From an uncultured Eggerthella sp. (lineage in GTDB: Bacteria; Actinomycetota; Coriobacteriia; Coriobacteriales; Eggerthellaceae): a stretch of DNA of 64,000 nt. The stretch spans positions 62,001 to 126,000 of the forward strand of contig URBX01000002.1 in NCBI GenBank assembly GCA_900546175.1, given 5' to 3'. This document shows positions 39,725 to 47,902 of this stretch, piece after piece. How positions within the stretch are numbered: the stretch's first letter is position 1; every line of letters begins with the position of its first letter. Below the pieces are notes generated by a model. The model ran no database searches and had not been told where the DNA came from. It saw only the letters and a program-made list of their open reading frames with translations. The position numbers were made by a program, and so were the translations under genes.

Positions 39725-42123
39725 TAGGACTCCTGACAAACTGATAATAGCAAACTGCTCGTAAGAGCTCCTTCACGAAGAATTCTTGGAGCTATGCCAG
39801 TGCAGTCAACAACTGTTGAAGCAATGCCGCTTTTCTCTTCATTGTCGTTGATCCACGCATCAACTGAAGAGAAAAGCGCTGGCTCAATTTCGGCAAAAGA
39901 TTTCGTAGGCTCTTCTCCAGAAATATTTGCAGAAGTAGTAGCAATCGGACAACCCAAACGCTTAATTACCTCAAGAACCGTTTGGTTATGAGGCATGCGA
40001 AGACCAATAGTTCCCTCTTTTGAACAGAAAGCGCGCGGAACTGAAGGATGTGCTTTAACAATCAAAGTGAGCGCACCAGGCCAAAATTTTTGTGCAAGGC
40101 GTTGGGCATATAGCGGAACATCGTATCCGAAGCAGTTGAGCGCCTCTTTATCTCCCACTAACCAAGCTATTGGCTTTCCCACTTCACGCTGTTTTATCTG
40201 GTAGAGCGTATCGGGGCCTTTGGTGTGCAGTGGAGAAACACTTAATCCATACACCGTATCGGTTGGAAGAATAACCGCTTTTCCTTCGCGAAGAGCACTC
40301 ACCACTGGTTGATAGTAACTGCAGCTTGCTACTTCCTTGGCCACACGCAAGCCATCAACCGCAGCAGACATAATGCCTCCTGCAAAACCAGGGCCTTCTC
40401 CACAAGGATATATGCCTATTCCTTCAGAGAAACTACGGCAATTGTCTAAGCATGAAAGCACACTTGCAGTATCCTGCTTTGCAGTTTCTCGTTTGACAGC
40501 TTCTTGCTTGCTGGTTTCTTGCTTGGCTATATTTTGCTCGTTGTTTTTTTGCTCACTTGCAGAAAAGTAAGCCTGCAAGGTTTTATCTCTGCAGATTCTC
40601 ACCGGAGAAGAAGAGCGCGTTTCAGGCGCAACTAAAAGCGCATGAGGATCGTCAAATCCAGCAAGCTTCTTCCCCAAAAGAGGAAGTGCCTGAGCAAGCG
40701 ATTGCGTCACAAATGCAGGAAATACCGAAGAAAGAGGGGCCTGCACCACGCCACGAGGATACGTTGTTTTCACATCACGCGTTAAGTGCTTCTTTCCTTT
40801 TTCCTTCTTGGAAAGACAAGTGTCCTGAAGAAAACTTCCCACGGTTTGCGCTGGCGCCTGATAAGGAGCTCCTCCCTGTTTGAGCACAATATCGTATGCA
40901 GCTTTCTCAATACTGCGCTGAAGTTCAACACCAGCAAGTACCTCTTTGCTGGGAAAATCCGCTGGATCAACATTAACAAGTACTGCCGCATTAGCGTTTC
41001 GTCCATCACGCGCAAAAGCACTCATGCCATTAGTAACCACTGCATGATTCTCACTTGCCGCAGCAACAAGCGTTCCTCCCGGACACATACAGAAGGTGTA
41101 TACGCTTCGTCCGCTTGGCAAATGAACGCTCAATTTGTATGAAGCAGCAGAAAGAGCGGGATGACCTGCCGATTTACCCCAAAGCGAATCATTAATCATG
41201 GCCTGAGGATGCTCAATACGCACACCAAGTGAAAATGGCTTCTGCTCCATAGCTAAGCCAGCATCTTTGCAAAGAGAAAACACGTCACGAGCCGAATGAC
41301 CACAAGCAAGAATAAGCTTGTGGCACACTATACGTGTTTCGTTTTCGCTGGCAACACCGTCTTTGATTTCCCGGACATCAATAGCAGCAAGTGATCCGTT
41401 CTCAAAAATAAGATTGCTCAACTTGGTATTGAATAAAACTTTACCGCCACAGTCCACTATTTCCTGACGCATAGTTTTAACAATATGAGGCAGGTTATCG
41501 CTTCCCAAATGAGGATTGCCTTGCCACAGTATTTCTTTAGGTGCTCCCGCTTCAACAAACCAATGAAGCACGTGAGGAGTAAAGCTATTTTTTGTGTTAG
41601 TGGTAAGTTTGCCGTCAGAAAAAGTACCTGCTCCTCCTTCGCCAAACTGAATATTCGAATAGGGATTAAGCACACCCGTTTCAATAAACTGATTAACAGC
41701 TGCAGCACGATCTTCTACTGGCTGACCTTGCTCAATAAGAAGAGGGCGCAATCCTGCACGCGCAAGATAGAGCGCTGCAAACAAACCAGCAGGACCTGCC
41801 CCTACCACAACAGGGGAGATTTGAGGTGCCTTGCACTGAACAATTGATAACGGTTGATAAGGCGCATGCTTCTTTATGCCAATTCCCTTTGGAGGGTTTT
41901 TAAGCAAAGTTGACTCGAGCTTTTCCGATAATGAGAGGCTCACTGTTACAACAAAATGAACGTTATTTCTCTTTCGCGCATCTATTCCTCGTCGAATTAC
42001 TTTCATTTGGCGAATAGAATCGGGAGAAATATGGAGTGCGCGTGCCACTTCTTTTCTGCGAAGAGATTCGTTTTCCTCAAGCCCTGCATCAAGCGAAAGC
42101 GAAATATTTGAGACATCAATCAC
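39724..42123 (-). CDS. COG2509-type FAD-dependent dehydrogenase fused to a TsaC/YrdC domain
   Basis: 799 residues. Residues 1-100 are the small N-terminal domain typical of COG2509 flavoproteins (ISPDSIRQMKVIRRGIDARK). The FAD-binding loop VVVGAGPAGLFAALYLARAG follows near 106-125, then FGEGGAGTFSDGKLTT, and the family ending GEGPGFAGGIMSAAVDGLRVA near 575-595. A repetitive KQET/KQEA stretch is inserted before it. Residues 602-799 are a full TsaC/Sua5 core: PTDTVYGL, IKQREVGKP (KxR), KFWPGALTLI and TTSANISG. TsaC makes threonylcarbamoyl-AMP for tRNA t6A37. Start is GTG at 42123, overlapping the upstream stop (TAGTG), with CAGGAGG. No frameshift separates the halves. Confidence 0.88.
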   Translation of the reverse strand: MIDVSNISLSLDAGLEENESLRRKEVARALHISPDSIRQMKVIRRGIDARKRNNVHFVVTVSLSLSEKLESTLLKNPPKGIGIKKHAPYQPLSIVQCKAPQISPVVVGAGPAGLFAALYLARAGLRPLLIEQGQPVEDRAAAVNQFIETGVLNPYSNIQFGEGGAGTFSDGKLTTNTKNSFTPHVLHWFVEAGAPKEILWQGNPHLGSDNLPHIVKTMRQEIVDCGGKVLFNTKLSNLIFENGSLAAIDVREIKDGVASENETRIVCHKLILACGHSARDVFSLCKDAGLAMEQKPFSLGVRIEHPQAMINDSLWGKSAGHPALSAASYKLSVHLPSGRSVYTFCMCPGGTLVAAASENHAVVTNGMSAFARDGRNANAAVLVNVDPADFPSKEVLAGVELQRSIEKAAYDIVLKQGGAPYQAPAQTVGSFLQDTCLSKKEKGKKHLTRDVKTTYPRGVVQAPLSSVFPAFVTQSLAQALPLLGKKLAGFDDPHALLVAPETRSSSPVRICRDKTLQAYFSASEQKNNEQNIAKQETSKQEAVKRETAKQDTASVLSCLDNCRSFSEGIGIYPCGEGPGFAGGIMSAAVDGLRVAKEVASCSYYQPVVSALREGKAVILPTDTVYGLSVSPLHTKGPDTLYQIKQREVGKPIAWLVGDKEALNCFGYDVPLYAQRLAQKFWPGALTLIVKAHPSVPRAFCSKEGTIGLRMPHNQTVLEVIKRLGCPIATTSANISGEEPTKSFAEIEPALFSSVDAWINDNEEKSGIASTVVDCTGIAPRILREGALTSSLLLSVCQES

Positions 42124-43526
42124 TACACAACCTCCTGGATTGAATTGACGAAAGGTTGTTCAAGGCCCAGCTTCTTCGCAAGACTGCTTCCTGCCACCAA
42201 GCCCGTAGCAAAAGCCCAGTGAAGATTATAGCCACCGCAAGGAGCATCAACATCAAGTGCTTCTCCGAGAACATACAAACCAGGATACTTCTTCACTTCC
42301 ATAGTCTCAGACAAGACTTCCTCCACCGAAACACCACCACGATGAAGCTGACATGATTGATCGTCACGATTCTTCTTTATGGTGAAAGTAATTGTTTTTA
42401 ACCGGTGAGCAATCTTGGAAAAAATGTCTGACGAAGGCACCTCTTGCCTGTCTGCGCTAGCTGCAAAAAACTTACTACTTGCCAACTCTTCTTCGCTAAA
42501 AACAAGCGACGCAAGTTGAGGAAGAATCAAGCCTTGTAAAAACTCTTCCAAGCACTCGTAGCCTGCTTGAGCAAAACGTAAAGAAAGATACGCTTCTAAC
42601 TGCTCTTTTGTATACTCAGGAAACAGCGAGAGAACAATTTCATCTCCTGGCTTTGCATAACGAGACAAATTAAATACCGCAATGCCTGAAAGGCCATAGT
42701 CCCTAAAAAGAACCTCGCCTGTTTGGTGACAATCTTGCTCTCTTAGTTTTTTGTTTGATTTTGATAGCAGCGTAAGTGAAGCCTTAACGCGAAGACCATT
42801 TAGGTTACGCGTACGTGCACCTTTAATTTCCAAAGGGCACAAAACGGGATAAGGCTTGAAAAAAGACAAGTCAAATGAGCTCAATAATTCTTGAGGGGTC
42901 TTTCCTCCCGATGCAACCACTACCACAGAAAAGTGTTCTTTTTCGCCGGTATTAGTCACTACCGAATAGCCTTCTTTTTTCTGTTCTACATAAGTAACAG
43001 GCGTATCCGTACGTATCTCGAGTGATACTTTTTCCAAAACGCTTATCAAAACTTCCCACACGGTAGAAGCTTTATTGCTTTCTGGATAGAGAAGCCCCTC
43101 CGAAGAAGCCCTAGTCCACATAAGTCCCAGGGATTCAAACCAAGACACCACTGCATTTTGACAGGCCGAAGTATCAAGCTTATTTGCCTGGCAAAGCAGC
43201 GCATGAAGAGATGCAGTAGTTTGCGTATTCCATCTTGAATCAAGCTGATTAAGAACCGTGCTTACGAACGAGGCATTTTGATATGCTTCGTAGTCCAAAT
43301 ACGCATTCGAAAAATTACAGCGGCCATTACCGCTTTGCAGAATAGTTCGACCTGGACGCTTACCTGCTTCGAACAACACCAGTTTAAGGGTCTGCCCCGT
43401 TTGTCTTGCGCACTGCGCTAAATACACCGCGCAAGCAATACCACTTGCCCCGCCGCCGATGATGGCTATCGAAATGTCTTTTGTTTGGTTGGCGCTTTGT
43501 TTTGCCTCATTACGCATCGCATTCAT
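42123..43526 (-). CDS. NAD(P)/FAD-dependent oxidoreductase, HI0933/BaiN-like
   Basis: 467 residues. The FAD-binding loop IAIIGGGASGIACAVYLAQCA is near 20-40, followed by the family signature GKRPGRTILQSGNGRCNFSNA. The C-terminal motif VLGEALDVDAPCGGYNLHWAFATGLVAG completes the flavin site. The same family contains BaiN of bile acid-transforming bacteria and many uncharacterised flavoproteins; substrate unknown. It is coupled to the following flavoprotein-TsaC gene by a one-base overlap and lies 17 bases after lgt. Confidence 0.87.
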   Translation of the reverse strand: MNAMRNEAKQSANQTKDISIAIIGGGASGIACAVYLAQCARQTGQTLKLVLFEAGKRPGRTILQSGNGRCNFSNAYLDYEAYQNASFVSTVLNQLDSRWNTQTTASLHALLCQANKLDTSACQNAVVSWFESLGLMWTRASSEGLLYPESNKASTVWEVLISVLEKVSLEIRTDTPVTYVEQKKEGYSVVTNTGEKEHFSVVVVASGGKTPQELLSSFDLSFFKPYPVLCPLEIKGARTRNLNGLRVKASLTLLSKSNKKLREQDCHQTGEVLFRDYGLSGIAVFNLSRYAKPGDEIVLSLFPEYTKEQLEAYLSLRFAQAGYECLEEFLQGLILPQLASLVFSEEELASSKFFAASADRQEVPSSDIFSKIAHRLKTITFTIKKNRDDQSCQLHRGGVSVEEVLSETMEVKKYPGLYVLGEALDVDAPCGGYNLHWAFATGLVAGSSLAKKLGLEQPFVNSIQEVV

Positions 43527-43543
43527 GCCTATTCCCCATGATG

Positions 43544-44374
43544 CTATTGAGACGATGAAAGCTTAGGGCCTCTTTGAGGCTTTTTCGTTTTAAAGGCATA
43601 TATCAACACCACAACGCCTGCGATGATAAGAGGAATAGACAATATCTGACCCATTGTGAGCCAACCACCCCATAAATAGCCAAGTTGAACGTCTGGTTCG
43701 CGCACGAATTCAATTAAGAAACGACAGATGCCATATCCCAGCATAAACACACCAAAGAAAGTTCCCTGAGGTCTTGGTGGCACTTTTCTTGACAACGCAA
43801 AAAGGATTGCGAAAAGAAGGACGCCTTCTAATAAAGCCTCATAGAGCTGACTTGGATGACGAGGTTCAAGTCCTGCCGCACCACCAAACACTACCGCCCA
43901 AGGCAAATCGGTTGGTCCGCCCCACAATTCTCCGTTAATAAAGTTTGCACACCTGCCAAAGAAAAGCCCCAAAGGAACACCAATAACTGCAATATCAAGC
44001 AGAGTAAGATATGACATAGAAACCATACGCGCTGCAACTATTCCTGCAAGAAGTGCGCCTATAAAGCCTCCATGGAAGCTCATACCGCCATTCGAAAAAT
44101 TAAAGATCTCCACTGGATGCGCGAAATAGTAGTTGGTTCCATAAAAGAGAACATAGCCCAAACGGCCACCAATCAAAACGCCTAACATTGCACAAATCAT
44201 AATGATGCAAAGGGAATCCATATCGAACTTTAATCCCCAGCGCTTTCCTGTACGGTAAATAACAAAGGCCGCACAAATAAAACCAAGCACGTAGGCAATG
44301 CCATACCAGCGGACAGAAAGAGGCCCTACCGCCAGTGCAACTGGATCAATATTTTGGTACAAATCATTCAACAT
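43544..44374 (-). CDS. lgt: Prolipoprotein diacylglyceryl transferase
   Basis: 276 residues, seven membrane helices. It transfers diacylglycerol from phosphatidylglycerol to the lipobox Cys of prolipoproteins, such as the nuclease and TAXI binding protein in this window. Key blocks: RWYGIAYVLGF, the Lgt signature around GGRLGYVLFYG and GGMSFHGGFIGA, GRCANFINGELWG, and HPSQLYEA. The ATG at 44374 is used; the longer TTG start at 44404 lies in the terminator stem. The Shine-Dalgarno is weak, and a terminator ends 17 bases upstream. Confidence 0.95.
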   Translation of the reverse strand: MLNDLYQNIDPVALAVGPLSVRWYGIAYVLGFICAAFVIYRTGKRWGLKFDMDSLCIIMICAMLGVLIGGRLGYVLFYGTNYYFAHPVEIFNFSNGGMSFHGGFIGALLAGIVAARMVSMSYLTLLDIAVIGVPLGLFFGRCANFINGELWGGPTDLPWAVVFGGAAGLEPRHPSQLYEALLEGVLLFAILFALSRKVPPRPQGTFFGVFMLGYGICRFLIEFVREPDVQLGYLWGGWLTMGQILSIPLIIAGVVVLIYAFKTKKPQRGPKLSSSQ

Positions 44375-44390
44375 AGCAAAACCAGTATAA

Positions 44391-44436
44391 ACAAAAAGAG
44401 ACAAATCATTTCAGCTTTGCATCCATGATTTGTCTC
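44391..44436 (-). terminator. Strong terminator directly upstream of the lgt start
   Basis: GAGACAAATCAT (44398-44409) and ATGATTTGTCTC (44425-44436) form a 12-bp stem with a 15-base loop, followed on the minus strand by TTTTTGTTT. It should stop transcription from the Cys-rich/nfu genes 17 bases before lgt, unless bypassed. Confidence 0.88.
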
Positions 44437-44459
44437 AAGAAGGTTATTTCAAGCTCAAT

Positions 44460-44699
44460 TTAAGAGAGCGAAGGACCATTTTTTAAGAAAAACTCGCAGA
44501 ATCTGCAAACTTCTTTCACGCTTTTATCCCTATCAAGGTCAACGCGAAAGATTAAGTCAAGGTCAACAGAAACTTTATGAGTTGGACGGTCACAGGCAGC
44601 ATAGTGGCAATCTGCAGGACATGCCTCATCTGGTCTGTTATGCGGACAACGAGACTGCATTTCGTTGTCACAACCTCTTAATTCCCAACAGTGAGCCAT
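44460..44699 (-). CDS. Cys-rich two-CW-like small protein
   Basis: 79 residues with eleven Cys: CWELRGC (4-10), CPH, CPADCHYAAC and a terminal CRFCEFF. The start M-x-x-CWE-x-x-C matches the small two-CW-type cysteine proteins of anaerobes, which probably bind iron or zinc. The middle (HKVSVDLDLIFRVDLDRDKS) is a polar beta/helix segment. It is in line with nfu (Fe-S carrier) and a uracil-DNA glycosylase that itself binds 4Fe-4S. I infer a metal or Fe-S function but cannot name one. Confidence 0.7.
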   Translation of the reverse strand: MAHCWELRGCDNEMQSRCPHNRPDEACPADCHYAACDRPTHKVSVDLDLIFRVDLDRDKSVKEVCRFCEFFLKNGPSLS

Positions 44700-44717
44700 T
44701 CTAGTTCCTCTTCTGCT

Positions 44718-44948
44718 TTACTGAGCAGGTACAACCTTAACAACACCTGGCACGCGCTCTTTCAAAATGCGCTCAACACCATTTGCCAAAGTCATCTGAG
44801 ACATAGGGCAACCCTTGCAAGCTCCCTGAAGTTCAACTGTTACGATGCCGTCTTCGGATACATCAACGAGCTGTACGTCACCACCGTCTGCCTGCAAAGA
44901 AGGACGAATAAGCTCGAGCACTGCAGCTACATCAGATTTTTCTACCAT
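44718..44948 (-). CDS. NifU C-terminal-domain (Nfu) Fe-S carrier
   Basis: 76 residues, exactly one Nfu domain. C44 and C47 in ACKGCPMSQMTL hold a 4Fe-4S cluster between two subunits for delivery to apo-proteins. LELIRPSLQADGGDVQLVDV is the canonical start. No NifU scaffold or SUF genes are adjacent. It is two bases after the uracil-DNA glycosylase gene, so they share an operon. Confidence 0.93.
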   Translation of the reverse strand: MVEKSDVAAVLELIRPSLQADGGDVQLVDVSEDGIVTVELQGACKGCPMSQMTLANGVERILKERVPGVVKVVPAQ

Positions 44949-44950
44949 GA

Positions 44951-45553
44951 TTACTCCTCTAAAATAGGTAATTCTTCTTGTTTGATGGCCATTCTATCAC
45001 GCACAACTGAACCTATCTGCCGAAAATCGTTAATCAGTACATCTCTCTTGGAACGGTCATAAATTGCTGCGGCTGGATGAAAAACTGGCAACACAAGGAA
45101 ACGACCCGTTTGATATACCTTTCCCCTTAGCGAAGTAATGCCTGCTCCCGTTTTCAAAATGAACTGAGTTGCAAAATTTCCTAACGTCACAATTACTAGA
45201 GGATCAATAGACTGCGTTTGAGCGCGCAAGAAAGGAGCACATGCTTCAATTTCGTCAGAGCGAGGATTGCGGTTAGAAGGAGGACGACACTTGAGCACAT
45301 TTGCAATGTATACCTCTTCGCGCTTCAATTCGGCTGCTTCTAGTAATTCGTCAAGAAACTTTCCCGCAGCGCCAACAAAAGGGCGTCCTTGCAAATCTTC
45401 ATTTTTTCCAGGCGCTTCCCCAATAATGAGCACGTTTGCCTTGCTGTCTCCTTCACCAAAAACAATATTTGTTCGACACTCACAAAGAGAACAACGGCAG
45501 CAGCCCTCAACTTCTTTCTTTATATCCTCTAAGGCCTGTATCTCAATTTTCAA
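44951..45553 (-). CDS. Uracil-DNA glycosylase, family 4 (Fe-S type)
   Basis: 200 residues. It removes uracil from DNA. Family 4 traits: CCRCSLCECRTN with Fe-S Cys near 18-25, motif GEAPGKNEDLQGRPFVGAAGKFLD, ANVLKCRPPSNRNP with a further Cys, and the HPAAAIYDR motif 2. It belongs with Nfu and the Cys-rich protein downstream, consistent with cluster supply. Confidence 0.93.
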   Translation of the reverse strand: MKIEIQALEDIKKEVEGCCRCSLCECRTNIVFGEGDSKANVLIIGEAPGKNEDLQGRPFVGAAGKFLDELLEAAELKREEVYIANVLKCRPPSNRNPRSDEIEACAPFLRAQTQSIDPLVIVTLGNFATQFILKTGAGITSLRGKVYQTGRFLVLPVFHPAAAIYDRSKRDVLINDFRQIGSVVRDRMAIKQEELPILEE

Positions 45554-45591
45554 TGGTTTCCCCTAAAGAACTTGGCAACGTAACCTATGCA

Positions 45592-46863
45592 CTAGCTTAC
45601 CCAGAAACGAGGCATACGATGAGAAAGGCCAATAGTTACTTCATGCTGAATAGTAGAAGCAGCTTTAGCCATAGTGTCAATAGAACAATCAACACTTGGA
45701 TGTGGTCCCGCAATTAAGACTTCATCACCAATTTGAGGATTTAGGGTTTTCCTGGATGCGCGAGGGCGCATATCCACCTCGAACATACACTGATCCATGC
45801 AGATATTTCCTACCTGATGAACTGCCCTATCTTGATAAGCGAAATCAATCTTTCCTGAACATAAGCGAATAAGACCATCGCAGTAGCCCAAAGGAACCGT
45901 GCAAATTTTCACACTACCCGGGCTTCGGTAATTCATACCGTAGCTTACTCCTTCACTCATTGGCACGGTAATAACGTTGGTAATGCGTGCCTTAACGCTC
46001 ATTGCGGGCTTCAAATCAACAAAACGATGCGTATCAGCTGCCGCTTGATACCCGTACAAGCTGATACCCAAACGCGCCATATCAAAATGAGTCTTAGGGA
46101 AACGGAAAATTGCCGCAGAGTTATCACAGTGCACAATTCCCGGATTAATACCTGCCCCTTCAATAGAACGCATCGTTTCAACAAAACGCTTAATTTGGAT
46201 TTGAAAATCAAGCGTTTCGGGCGAATCGGCAGTAGCAAAGTGAGTAAAACAACCCTTCAAATCTAGAGCGCGATGAAAGCTAATTTGATGTAAGAAATCC
46301 AATGCCTCGTTATAGCGCACTCCAATACGATTCATGCCTGTATTAATTGCCAAATGATACGGCGCGCTCATGCCATGCAAGTCAGCTGCCTCAGCATAGG
46401 CAATTGCAAAATCCGAGGTATAAATTGCAGGCATGATGTTGTAGAACAACAACAAAGGAACCGATTCAGCAGGAGGTTCTGACAGAATAAGGATAGGTTC
46501 ACGAAGCCCCGCTTTTCGAAGCTCGATACCCTCATTTACTGTAGAAACACCTAAATAAGTAGCTCCAGCTGAAACAGCCGCTTTTGCAACATCAATAGCG
46601 CCATGACCATAGGCATCAGCCTTTACCACTGCTAACAAACGAGTACCTGGAGACAAAAGGCGTTTGGTAGCCAAAACATTATGCTGAATAGCACTTCTGC
46701 TTACCTCTATCCATGACCAGCGACGATTACGCTGATCAATGAGGTCAATTTCTTCCTGCGAAAACGTAGTTGCCTTAGGCGGTTCCGCTGAACGAATTGG
46801 TTGGAAAGCAGGATCAATATTTCTATTCGCGTAGCCAGTAAAGCCGTTTGGTAAATCAGTCAC
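45592..46863 (-). CDS. alr: Alanine racemase with N-terminal extension
   Basis: 423 residues; normal Alr is about 370-390. It converts L-Ala to D-Ala for peptidoglycan. The PLP lysine lies in AVVKADAYGHGA (K81 from this start, versus about K39 normally), so there are roughly 42 extra N-terminal residues (GYANRNIDPAFQPIRSAEPPK). The catalytic Tyr region is EGVSYGMNYRS, and the end has VTIGLSHRMPR. The GTG at 46863 has AAAGG six bases upstream; the longer ORF to 46911 overlaps a terminator region. Confidence 0.93.
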   Translation of the reverse strand: MTDLPNGFTGYANRNIDPAFQPIRSAEPPKATTFSQEEIDLIDQRNRRWSWIEVSRSAIQHNVLATKRLLSPGTRLLAVVKADAYGHGAIDVAKAAVSAGATYLGVSTVNEGIELRKAGLREPILILSEPPAESVPLLLFYNIMPAIYTSDFAIAYAEAADLHGMSAPYHLAINTGMNRIGVRYNEALDFLHQISFHRALDLKGCFTHFATADSPETLDFQIQIKRFVETMRSIEGAGINPGIVHCDNSAAIFRFPKTHFDMARLGISLYGYQAAADTHRFVDLKPAMSVKARITNVITVPMSEGVSYGMNYRSPGSVKICTVPLGYCDGLIRLCSGKIDFAYQDRAVHQVGNICMDQCMFEVDMRPRASRKTLNPQIGDEVLIAGPHPSVDCSIDTMAKAASTIQHEVTIGLSHRMPRFWVS

Positions 46864-46913
46864 AATTACGCCTTTCTCGAATAGATAAGAGTATACCAAA
46901 GCTGAAACCAAAG

Positions 46914-46941
46914 AAAAAAGGCTCTCGGAACAAGAGCCTTT
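46914..46941 (-). terminator. Terminator after the RmlD-like gene
   Basis: Minus-strand AAAGGCTCT and AGAGCCTTT with a seven-base loop, followed by TTTTTCTTT. Confidence 0.88.
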
Positions 46942-46977
46942 AGGTTGTTTAACAAAAGTGTGCGGTGAAGCACGTAA

Positions 46978-47820
46978 TTATTGAGCCATGCCTACTTCGG
47001 TAAGATAGGTTTTAAGATCCTCTTCCCATGTTGCAATATTTTCGCCAAACATATCAAGCATCAACGTTTCAAGAAGCACCTGTTCAGAGGTAACTAGATC
47101 GGTTTCTGGCTTGATAATCCTTGACGGATCGTAACCACAAAACTCCAACGCTTTAGATAAAAAGTCAAAGCGGCTTGTTACTCCTCTGCTTGCAATATGA
47201 AGAACTCCCGTGGCTCGCTTTTCAATAGCGCGAATCATAAAATCTGCAAAAAATGAAATTGAAGTTGGAGAAGCATATTGGTCGGTACGCACAGGAATAA
47301 GTTTTCCTTCTCTTGCAGCATCAAGAGCCGTTTTCAACATGCCGCCATTAATGCTGTATATCCAAGAAGAGCGCACAACTAAACAATCTTTTACCGCATC
47401 ACGAACCATAACTTCGCCTGCACGCTTTGATTTTCCATAAGGAGTTTCAGGATGAGGCGTATCGAACTCATTTGCTGGCTCAGGCATGCGAACAGGATAG
47501 ACGTCGTCTGTTGAAACTTGAACAAAAAACGCGCCAACAGCATTTGCTACCACCGCAACATTGCGAGCACCAAGAGCATTAACCTCATACGCTTTAATAC
47601 GGTTACTCAAACCCGTAACGCTTCGATTAATTGCTGCACAATTCACTATTACATCAGGCTTAACTCGAACAGCAAAGTCTTCTAGACGCTCATATTCGCA
47701 AACCGACAATTCAGTATCGGTTGCTGCCACACGATAGCCATTAGCCTCAAACCTGGTTGCTAATTCACTACCAATAAAACCTTTTGCACCCGTAATCCAA
47801 ACGGTTGGTTTGTCACCCAT
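46978..47820 (-). CDS. RmlD-like sugar-nucleotide reductase / NAD(P)-dependent SDR
   Basis: 280 residues. The Rossmann loop TGAKGFIGSELATRF is near 10-24 and the catalytic tyrosine motif YGKSK near 145-149 (HPETPYGKSKRAGE). VNCAAINRSVTG and VQVSTDDVYPVR match dTDP-4-dehydrorhamnose reductase and its relatives. No other rml gene is nearby, so the substrate is uncertain; it could be another sugar-nucleotide 4-reductase. The ATG at 47820 follows TTGGGGA. Confidence 0.78.
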   Translation of the reverse strand: MGDKPTVWITGAKGFIGSELATRFEANGYRVAATDTELSVCEYERLEDFAVRVKPDVIVNCAAINRSVTGLSNRIKAYEVNALGARNVAVVANAVGAFFVQVSTDDVYPVRMPEPANEFDTPHPETPYGKSKRAGEVMVRDAVKDCLVVRSSWIYSINGGMLKTALDAAREGKLIPVRTDQYASPTSISFFADFMIRAIEKRATGVLHIASRGVTSRFDFLSKALEFCGYDPSRIIKPETDLVTSEQVLLETLMLDMFGENIATWEEDLKTYLTEVGMAQ

Positions 47821-47844
47821 GATAATCCCCAATCATAAGTACTT

Positions 47845-47882
47845 TGAAAAGGCTTAGGGAAGATTCATTCCCTTCCCTAAGC
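47845..47882 (-). terminator. Terminator after the TRAP permease gene
   Basis: Minus-strand GCTTAGGGAAG (47872-47882) and CTTCCCTAAGC (47852-47862) form an 11-bp stem, followed by CTTTTC. Confidence 0.78.
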
Positions 47883-47902
47883 ATACTAACATTTCTTTTC
47901 GT

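Noticed and set aside
40455..40565. Tandem repeat inside the flavoprotein-TsaC gene as a separate element
   Set aside because: The TTGCTT-type repeats encode the KQET/KQEA stretch in frame, so this is a coding repeat, not a mobile element.
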